Below, in pieces: positions 1-5,354 of a stretch of DNA of 5,354 bases. This DNA is from JBHEPS01 sp046261635. Its GTDB lineage: Bacteria > Acidobacteriota > Thermoanaerobaculia > Gp7-AA8. The position numbers and the translations under genes are program-made. The DNA lies in the NCBI GenBank assembly GCA_046261635.1, contig JBHEOL010000144.1:1-5354 (forward strand). Direction: 5' to 3'. Position 1 is the stretch's first letter; each line of letters starts with the position of its first letter. The notes beneath the pieces are model-generated. The model was not told the DNA's origin. It worked only from the letters and a program-made list of their open reading frames with translations, and ran no database searches.

Positions 1-164
1 CTGTGAAAGAAACCAGAGGGGCCGCGCTGGTGGAGCTTGCGAGGCGAGATCAAGGAGCGAGGAGGAGGCGATGCGGTGGCATCGTTGACGACGAGCGACG
101 CGGAGATCGCCCGCAACCTCCACCAGCCCTTCGGGTTGCGCAGCCCCTCTGGTTTCTTTCACAG
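1..164. repeat. 164-bp foldback element with perfect 22-bp inverted ends
   Basis: Bases 1-22 and 143-164 are exact reverse complements of each other, beginning CTGTGAAAGAAACCAG. The pairing continues inward imperfectly: CTGGTGGAG at about 27-35 faces CTCCACCAG at about 118-126, followed by TTGCG against CGCAA. The centre has a small perfect hairpin, CGATGC (69-74) against GCATCG (79-84), with a GGTG loop. The whole block could therefore fold into one long hairpin in RNA or single-stranded DNA. I see no credible coding sequence in it. It could be a miniature inverted-repeat element or the remains of two opposed repeat copies. The left flank lies outside the window, so neither a target-site duplication nor the true left end can be assessed. 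Confidence 0.75.
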
Positions 165-214
165 CCTCTAAGGAGGCGTGCGACGTAGTCGTCGAACGCG
201 AGGGTGTTGCCAGC

Positions 215-306
215 CGACGAAGGATCTCAAAATTGCAGGATCGTGTTGGTCGGGGTGGGGGACACCGCAGGTGGCAGGATCCTGCCATTTTGAGATCCTT
301 CCGTCG
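215..306. repeat. Inverted repeat of ~28 bp arms, probable pair of opposed dispersed repeats
   Basis: The arm at 220-242 (AAGGATCTCAAAATTGCAGG and three more bases) is the reverse complement of 278-300 with a single mismatch. Adding one unpaired base extends the arms to 215-242 and 278-306 through CGACG/CGTCG. Next to the right arm, a perfect 14-bp palindrome, GGCAGGATCCTGCC, occupies 273-286. The 35-bp spacer is G-rich. Both arms read outward in the same GACGAAGGATCTCAAAAT style, which suggests two copies of one short repetitive element inserted head to head. A role as a 3' hairpin of the operon mRNA is possible, but there is no U-tract typical of an intrinsic terminator. Confidence 0.7.
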
Positions 307-360
307 CGCCCACCGATCCGTGGGATCCGCCATTCCCGCGGCGCTCCCTCAGGATGACCG
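301..360. repeat. Probable REP-like dispersed intergenic sequence
   Basis: Read on the minus strand, this stretch begins GGTCATCCTGAGGGAGCGCC and runs into GACGGAAGGATCTC at the adjoining inverted repeat. It resembles the short intergenic repeats of the form 'GTCATCCTGAG...GAAGGATCT' that I recall from Acidobacteria and related genomes. Only the resemblance is visible here. With one window I cannot show that it is repeated elsewhere in the genome. No gene is supported. Confidence 0.35.
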
Positions 361-412
361 GAGGGGGCCACGCCTCGCGATCGTCATGAAGCTTTCGTCT
401 CGCCCGGCTCCA

Positions 413-469
413 CTTCTGCCTTCTGCCTTCTGACTTCTGACTTTTCTTCTGGCTTCTGGCTTCTGGCTT
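413..469. repeat. 7-bp tandem repeat array (CTTCTGN)
   Basis: On the plus strand there are two CTTCTGC units and two CTTCTGA units (413-440), then a CTTTT interruption (441-445), then three CTTCTGG units (446-466) and a partial CTT. Variation falls on the seventh base and is homogeneous within each block. The pattern CCAAGG by block suggests local unit duplication. The array starts only a few bases after the bactofilin stop codon, so it would be transcribed as CAGAAGN repeats in the 3' untranslated region. It contains no start codon of interest and I do not consider it coding. Confidence 0.85.
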
Positions 470-473
470 GCCT

Positions 474-848
474 CTATTTTCCTTCCGCCACGGCCATCGG
501 TCCCTTTTTCGACTCTCCCATCGCGCAGTTCCCCTGGAAGACCGCACCTTCTTCGATGATGAGCGCCGGGGTGTCGAGGTCGGCGTAGACCTTGCCGCTC
601 CGATGGACTTCGATCTTCTGGTCCGCCTTCACTTTCCCCTTGACGGTGCCGCTGATGGCAATCCGACCGACGTGAACCTCGCCATCGATGACGGCGGTCT
701 CTCCGACGATCAACTCGTTCTTCGAGGTGATCTTGCCGTTGAACCGGCCATCGATCCGCATCGTGTCCTCGAACTCGAGGTCGCCCGTGAAACTGGAGCC
801 GCGGTCGAGAAATCCATTGAGCTCCCCCCCCTGCTTCGTTTTCATCAT
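474..848 (-). CDS. Bactofilin family cytoskeletal protein
   Basis: The 124-residue protein is a bactofilin (polymer-forming cytoskeletal, formerly DUF583). These proteins assemble without nucleotide into filaments that scaffold cell-envelope or chromosome-segregation factors. Visible support is the family opening LNGFLDRGSSFTGDLEF (residues 10-26) followed by a run of short glycine-punctuated beta-helix turns: MRIDGRFNGKI, ELIVGETAVIDGEV, IAISGTVKGKV, KIEVHRSGKVYADL and ALIIEEGAVFQG, up to about residue 107. The ends are short and charged, and there is no signal peptide or membrane segment, so it is expected to be cytoplasmic. It is the last gene of the operon, and its first ATG overlaps the parB stop codon as ATGA. 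There are two consecutive ATG codons, at 848-846 and 845-843. A strong GGAGGA lies 4 bases before the first and 7 before the second, so the second may be the main start. Placement behind parAB suggests a role in positioning Par proteins, but this is inference. Confidence 0.95.
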   Translation of the reverse strand: MMKTKQGGELNGFLDRGSSFTGDLEFEDTMRIDGRFNGKITSKNELIVGETAVIDGEVHVGRIAISGTVKGKVKADQKIEVHRSGKVYADLDTPALIIEEGAVFQGNCAMGESKKGPMAVAEGK

Positions 849-1705
849 CGTTTCCTCCCGCTCAGCTCATCGTGGAGCCGGATCAACTCGTCCTCGCTGT
901 TGAATATGATGCGGATGACTCCGCCCCGCCGCTTGCGGTCGATCTGGACGCGGGTGCTCAGCGACCGCGTCAGCTTCTCCTCGGCGTCGCGGGTGAAAAC
1001 GTCCTTGAGCGTCTCCTTCTTCTCCGCCTTCGGGGGCCCGCCCGCCGCCAGGGCTTCGGTCTGCCGGACGTTGAGCCCCTGCCTGACCACCCTCTGCGCG
1101 AGCGCTTCGAGCTTCTTGCGGTCGCTGACCGCGAGCAGAGCCCGGGCATGCCCCATCGATAATTGCCCGTTCGCGACGAGCTTCTTCACCGGGTCGGGGA
1201 GCTTGAGAAGGCGAAGGGCATTCGCGATCGTCGACCGTTCCTTCCCCACCCGCCGCGCGATCTCCTCCTGCGTGAGGTGGAACTCGTCGTGAAGCTGGCG
1301 GTACGCGACCGCTTCTTCGATCGGGTTGAGGTCGGCCCGCTGGATGTTCTCGATGAGCGCGATCTGAAGAATGTCGCTCTGGGTGGCGCCTTCCTTGACG
1401 ACCGCCGGAATCGTGGTCAGGCCCGCCTGCCTCGCTGCGCGGAAGCGCCGCTCGCCCGCGATCAGCATGTAGCGATCGCCCTTTCGCGACAGCAGCACCG
1501 GCTGCACGACGCCGTGCTCCCGAATGCTCTCGGCCAGCTCGGCGATCAGCGTTTCGTCGAAGTACTTGCGCGGCTGCGAGGGATTCGGATCGATCTTCGC
1601 GATCGCGATCTCCGCCCCGCCGGCGCGCGGAAGAGGCGCCGCCGCATCCTTGCCGGGTATCAGTGCGCTCAACCCGCGCCCGAGAACCTTTTTCTGTTGA
1701 GCCAT
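845..1705 (-). CDS. parB: Chromosome partitioning protein ParB (Spo0J family, CTP-dependent DNA clamp)
   Basis: This 286-residue protein matches chromosomal ParB in length and in all hallmark motifs. The N-terminus GRGLSALIPG (residues 9-18) is the usual ParA-interacting stretch. The CTP-binding/CTPase domain shows NPSQPRK (41-47), GERRFRAA (84-91) and ENIQRADLNPIEEA (119-132). The helix-turn-helix that reads parS spans about residues 144-170 (LTQEEIARRVGKERSTIANA), followed by GHARALL (185-191). The charged C-terminus (about 230-286) fits the dimerisation domain. By family knowledge, ParB loads at parS, closes as a CTP-bound sliding clamp and stimulates the ATPase of ParA. It starts 10 bp after the parA stop. 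A GAGGG ribosome-binding site overlaps that stop codon, 7 bases before the ATG. Two parS sites, its expected targets, lie in the same window upstream of mnmG. Confidence 0.98.
   Translation of the reverse strand: MAQQKKVLGRGLSALIPGKDAAAPLPRAGGAEIAIAKIDPNPSQPRKYFDETLIAELAESIREHGVVQPVLLSRKGDRYMLIAGERRFRAARQAGLTTIPAVVKEGATQSDILQIALIENIQRADLNPIEEAVAYRQLHDEFHLTQEEIARRVGKERSTIANALRLLKLPDPVKKLVANGQLSMGHARALLAVSDRKKLEALAQRVVRQGLNVRQTEALAAGGPPKAEKKETLKDVFTRDAEEKLTRSLSTRVQIDRKRRGGVIRIIFNSEDELIRLHDELSGRKR
853..858 (-). promoter_or_regulatory. Ribosome-binding site of the bactofilin gene
   Basis: GGAGGA on the minus strand, within the last codons of parB. It is the strongest Shine-Dalgarno sequence in the window. 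Its spacing is 4 bases to the first ATG (848) and 7 bases to the second (845), which leaves the start ambiguous by one residue and supports independent initiation in addition to coupling with parB. Confidence 0.75.
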
Positions 1706-1712
1706 CTCCCGT

Positions 1713-1717
1713 CCCTC
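1713..1717 (-). promoter_or_regulatory. Ribosome-binding site of parB overlapping the parA stop codon
   Basis: GAGGG on the minus strand begins inside the TGA stop codon of parA (1716-1718) and sits 7 bases before the parB ATG at 1705. A ribosome finishing parA would cover it, so the two proteins are likely made in linked amounts. A second purine run, GGGAG, touches the ATG directly and is too close to serve. Confidence 0.55.
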
Positions 1718-2489
1718 AGTCGATCACGGTCTCGGACCGTCGTATGAATTCCTGCGCGAGCTGGATATACGCCTCGCTTCCACGAGAACGGATGTCGTAC
1801 AAAAGGATCGGCTTGCCGAACGACGGCGCCTCGCCGAGACGCACGTTCCGCGGGATGACCGCTTCGTACACCACGTCGCCAAAATAGCCACGGATCTCCT
1901 GCGACACCTGCCGCGAGAGGTTCACCCTCTCGTCGTGCATGGTGAGCGCGATCCCCTCGATCTCGAGCCGCGGGTTCAAACTATCCCGCACCCTCTCGAC
2001 CGTGGCCATGAGCTGGGAAATACCCTCGAGCGCGAAGTACTCGCACTGGAGTGGGACGAGCACCGAATCGGCAGCCACCAGCCCGTTGACCGTCAGCAGA
2101 CCGAGCGACGGAGGGGAGTCGATCAGGATGTAGTCGAAGTCCCCCCTCACCGGCTCGAGCGCCTCCTTCAACCGATACGCTCGATTCTCCGCATCCGACA
2201 GGTCCATCTCGGCAGCCACCAGATCGACCGATGACGGCGCCAGCTTCAGCATCGGAAGCTCGGTGTCGAGAATGATGTCCCTCAGATGGAGCTCCCCGAT
2301 CAGGACCCGGTAGATCGAGTTCTCGTCATTCTTCGGATACCCCATCCCGGAGGTCGCGTTCGCCTGCGGATCGAGGTCGATCAGAAGGACCCTTCTCTCC
2401 GCCGCCGCGAGCGAAGCTCCAAGGTTGATCGCGGTCGTCGTCTTGCCGACGCCACCTTTCTGGTTGGCAAGGGAGATGACTTTACTCAT
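1716..2489 (-). CDS. parA: Chromosome partitioning ATPase ParA (Soj family)
   Basis: This 257-residue protein is a chromosomal (short, type Ia-like without N-terminal HTH) ParA/MinD-family ATPase. The deviant Walker A motif KGGVGKTT occupies residues 11-18, with signature Lys11 and phosphate-binding Lys16. Walker A' is LIDLDPQANAT (36-46), with the expected catalytic Asp at 40. Walker B is ILIDSPPS (121-128). The C-terminal part carries the familiar PRNVRLGEAPSFGKP stretch. By family knowledge it forms ATP-bound dimers that coat the nucleoid nonspecifically, and ParB-parS complexes ride the resulting gradient. It starts immediately after MSK with no extension. Its ATG overlaps the rsmG stop codon as ATGA (2486-2489). 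Only a weak GAG lies 5 bases upstream, so translation probably depends on coupling to rsmG. Confidence 0.98.
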   Translation of the reverse strand: MSKVISLANQKGGVGKTTTAINLGASLAAAERRVLLIDLDPQANATSGMGYPKNDENSIYRVLIGELHLRDIILDTELPMLKLAPSSVDLVAAEMDLSDAENRAYRLKEALEPVRGDFDYILIDSPPSLGLLTVNGLVAADSVLVPLQCEYFALEGISQLMATVERVRDSLNPRLEIEGIALTMHDERVNLSRQVSQEIRGYFGDVVYEAVIPRNVRLGEAPSFGKPILLYDIRSRGSEAYIQLAQEFIRRSETVID

Positions 2490-3054
2490 GAATTCTCACG
2501 CGGCGTCTTTCGGAGGACGATCAGGGTATGCCCCTCTCCCCGCGGAAGCGGAACGGCTTCAGCCAGCTCGAACCCTTCGATGACCGGCGCCTCGGGACTC
2601 CCTTCGAACAAAGCAACTCTCCCACCCTCCGTGAGAAGCGGCTCCACCAGGGGAACCCACTTTTCCGGATGACCGACGGCTCTGGACGTGACGAGGGTGA
2701 AATGGCGCTGCGCGAGTCGCGCGGCGAGTCTTTCCAATCTATCACCGTGAACTTCGCACTGTAAACCGCATACGCGGGCCGCCTGCTTGAGGAACGCCCA
2801 CTTCTTCTGATCCGACTCGACGAGGACGAAATGCGCCTCCGGGTGCGCGATCGCCATCGGAATCGCCGGCAGTCCGCCGCCGCTCCCGAAATCGAGAACC
2901 GGACCTTCCGGCGCAAGCCGCTCTCCCGCGAACAGAGCCTCGCCGATGTGCGCGTCGAGGTTGCGCCGCGCCTCCGGTCCGATGAGATTGATCTTCGCCG
3001 TCCACTCGAGAAGGAGACGCCTGTAGGCGTCGATCCTCTCCTCCACGCTTCCGT

Positions 3055-3058
<4 letters not shown>
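2486..3058 (-). CDS. rsmG: 16S rRNA (guanine-527-N7)-methyltransferase RsmG (GidB)
   Basis: RsmG methylates N7 of G527 in the 530 loop of 16S rRNA using S-adenosylmethionine. With the proposed start the protein has 190 residues, slightly shorter than the usual ~205-240. The N-terminal helix RIDAYRRLLLEWTAKINLIG (8-27) is typical. The SAM-binding motif I is VLDFGSGGGLPAIPMAI (54-70), followed by LVESDQKKWAFLKQAARVCG (79-98). TSRAVG lies further on, where the family has its conserved tsRAv segment. The reading frame is open for another 120 codons upstream, but that part lies inside mnmG and has no RsmG character. I place the start at TTG 3058, which overlaps the mnmG stop as TTGA and has GGAGAG 6 bases upstream. 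A GTG at 3046 is the alternative. The stop overlaps the parA start. Confidence 0.95.
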
Positions 3059-4962
<1,904 letters not shown>

Positions 4963-4963
4963 G

Positions 4964-4977
4964 GTTCCACGTGGAAC
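4964..4977. promoter_or_regulatory. parS: parS centromere site 1, overlapping the mnmG ribosome-binding region
   Basis: GTTCCACGTGGAAC is a perfect 14-bp palindrome. It equals the core of the widely conserved bacterial parS sequence TGTTCCACGTGGAACA, lacking only the outermost T/A pair (here G at 4963 and G at 4978). It ends one base before the mnmG ATG. The only purine-rich sequence that could serve as an mnmG ribosome-binding site (GTGGAA) is part of the palindrome. parB lies four genes downstream in the same operon, which strongly supports function. Confidence 0.93.
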
Positions 4978-5013
4978 GTGACGGCGGGGAGAAAAATTAC
5001 GGGGAGAGAGAAC

Positions 5014-5058
5014 GATAAGACTTATAGGACGAATAGGACCTATAGGACGAATAGGACA
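5014..5058. repeat. 9-bp tandem repeats, left arm
   Basis: Five units read on the plus strand: GATAAGACT, TATAGGACG, AATAGGACC, TATAGGACG, AATAGGACA. The first is degenerate. The consensus is WATAGGACN. The 9-bp period keeps a reading frame open across the array, which creates the spurious PIRPIGPIRPI extension upstream of mnmG. Confidence 0.85.
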
Positions 5059-5079
5059 GATCAAAGGCGGGCTCTGCCT

Positions 5080-5124
5080 TGTCCTATAGGTCCTATTCGT
5101 CCTATTCGTCCTATTGGTCCTATC
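5080..5124. repeat. 9-bp tandem repeats, right arm
   Basis: Five units read on the plus strand: TGTCCTATA, GGTCCTATT, CGTCCTATT, CGTCCTATT, GGTCCTATC. They are the inverted counterpart of the left-arm units, with the same core (GTCCTAT, the complement of ATAGGAC). Unit order differs slightly from the left arm, so the arms have either diverged or been rearranged by unit exchange. Confidence 0.85.
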
Positions 5125-5139
5125 GTTCTCTCTCCCACG

Positions 5140-5153
5140 GTTCCACGTGGAAC
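5140..5153. promoter_or_regulatory. parS: parS centromere site 2, downstream of mnmE
   Basis: GTTCCACGTGGAAC, identical to site 1. Here the palindrome extends to 16 bp (5139-5154) as GGTTCCACGTGGAACC. It lies 13 bp beyond the mnmE stop codon and 3 bp outside the right arm of the large inverted repeat. The two parS centres are 176 bp apart. Paired or clustered parS sites near the origin are normal substrates for ParB loading. Confidence 0.93.
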
Positions 5154-5166
5154 CCCCCGCCCTCCC

Positions 5167-5354
5167 CTACTTTCCGATACAGAACTTCGCGAAGATCTCC
5201 CGCAGCAGCTCCTCGGTCGTGATCTCCCCGGTCAGCAGACCCAGCGCTCGCGCACCCTCCCGCAGATCCACCGCCACCACTTCCTCGCTCGCCCCCTCCC
5301 TCACCCCCTTCAGCGCCGCCTCCACCCCCTCCCGCGCCTCGGCCAGCGCCCGCC
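5167..5354 (-). CDS. mnmE: tRNA modification GTPase MnmE, C-terminal end (5' part outside the window)
   Basis: An open frame enters from the right edge and gives the last 61 residues of MnmE before a TAG stop (5169-5167). Visible are the C-terminal helices, with [20 protein letters not shown] followed by [17 protein letters not shown]. The terminal FCIGK with its cysteine is the invariant MnmE signature needed for tRNA modification. The GTPase domain and N-terminal folate-binding domain lie beyond the window. MnmE pairs with MnmG, the next gene downstream, to modify U34 of tRNAs. The gene is transcribed towards mnmG across the parS and inverted-repeat region. No start codon is present because the fragment is truncated by the window edge, not by mutation. 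Confidence 0.96.
   Translation of the reverse strand, partial: RALAEAREGVEAALKGVREGASEEVVAVDLREGARALGLLTGEITTEELLREIFAKFCIGK

Larger units (their letters stand above)
5002..5136. repeat. Large imperfect inverted repeat between the two parS sites
   Basis: The 57-base arms are 5002-5058 and 5080-5136. The outer 12 bases pair perfectly (GGGAGAGAGAAC with its complement). The inner 45 bases of each arm are five 9-bp units that align unit by unit with about seven mismatches. The 21-base centre holds a further small stem, AAGGC (5064-5068) with GCCTT (5076-5080). As mnmE-mnmG transcript it would form a long hairpin. On the minus strand a TTTTT run (4996-4992) follows the stem a few bases later, so partial termination or attenuation between mnmE and mnmG is conceivable but unproven. 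Confidence 0.85.

Noticed and set aside
3..188. Plus-strand open frame of 61 codons
   Set aside because: It lies within the foldback element, has biased arginine-rich composition from GC-rich DNA, and shows no ribosome-binding site or recognisable domain.
168..547. Minus-strand open frames across the repeat region downstream of the bactofilin
   Set aside because: They translate the dispersed repeats (segments such as DPAILRSF) and the 7-bp array, and have no independent coding signal.
468..1292. Plus-strand open frame of 274 codons opposite parB and the bactofilin
   Set aside because: It is the antisense shadow of two clearly recognised genes. Its serine- and arginine-rich composition is typical of such shadows.
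1778..1791. parS-like sequence CTTCCACGAGAACG inside parA
   Set aside because: It matches only one half of the palindrome, and the other half is broken at several positions, so ParB binding is not supported.
4994..5022. Possible mnmG promoter with a TAATTT -10 element on the minus strand
   Set aside because: No acceptable -35 element lies 16-18 bases upstream (AGTCTT at best), and single -10 matches are common in A/T-rich patches.
4963..5064. 34-codon N-terminal extension of MnmG
   Set aside because: It only translates the 9-bp repeats and the parS site. The conserved MnmG N-terminus begins at the ATG at 4962.
4963..5166. Replication origin (oriC) in the mnmE-mnmG spacer
   Set aside because: The gene cluster is often near the origin, but I see no DnaA boxes of the TTATCCACA type and no clear AT-rich unwinding element here.

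Overview
The window is a compact, high-GC bacterial chromosome segment. It carries the conserved origin-proximal cluster mnmE - mnmG - rsmG - parA - parB - bactofilin. All six genes lie on the minus strand, so transcription runs from the high to the low coordinates. Recognition rests on clear family motifs in each protein. The gene order, the bactofilin directly after parB, and the style of the intergenic repeats (a 'GTCATCCTGAG ... AAGGATCT'-like dispersed element and 7-bp and 9-bp tandem repeats) suggest Acidobacteriota or a deltaproteobacterial lineage such as Myxococcota. This placement is an inference and is not certain.

Layout, in order of transcription. The right edge holds the last 61 codons of mnmE, ending in the catalytic FCIGK tail (5167-5354). 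A 204-bp intergenic region (4963-5166) follows. It holds two parS centromere sites with identical 14-bp cores (4964-4977 and 5140-5153). Between them is a large imperfect inverted repeat whose arms are built from 9-bp tandem units (5002-5136). Next come mnmG (3055-4962), rsmG (2486-3058, probable TTG start), parA (1716-2489), parB (845-1705) and a bactofilin gene (474-848). Three of the four junctions downstream of mnmG are 4-base stop/start overlaps (TTGA, ATGA, ATGA). The fourth, parA-parB, has a 10-bp gap with the ribosome-binding site overlapping the parA stop codon. This indicates one translationally coupled operon.

The left 473 bp carry no convincing gene. This stretch holds a ~164-bp foldback with perfect 22-bp ends (1-164), a second inverted repeat (215-306), a probable dispersed-repeat tail (301-360) and a 7-bp tandem repeat array (413-469) immediately behind the bactofilin stop codon.

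Functionally, MnmE and MnmG together modify the wobble uridine of certain tRNAs, and RsmG methylates 16S rRNA at G527. ParA and ParB act on the parS sites in this same window to segregate the replicated origin. The bactofilin is a polymerising cytoskeletal protein that could position the Par machinery. The cluster itself is ordinary. The most notable feature is the parS / 9-bp-repeat palindrome / parS arrangement, in which one parS site covers the ribosome-binding region of mnmG.
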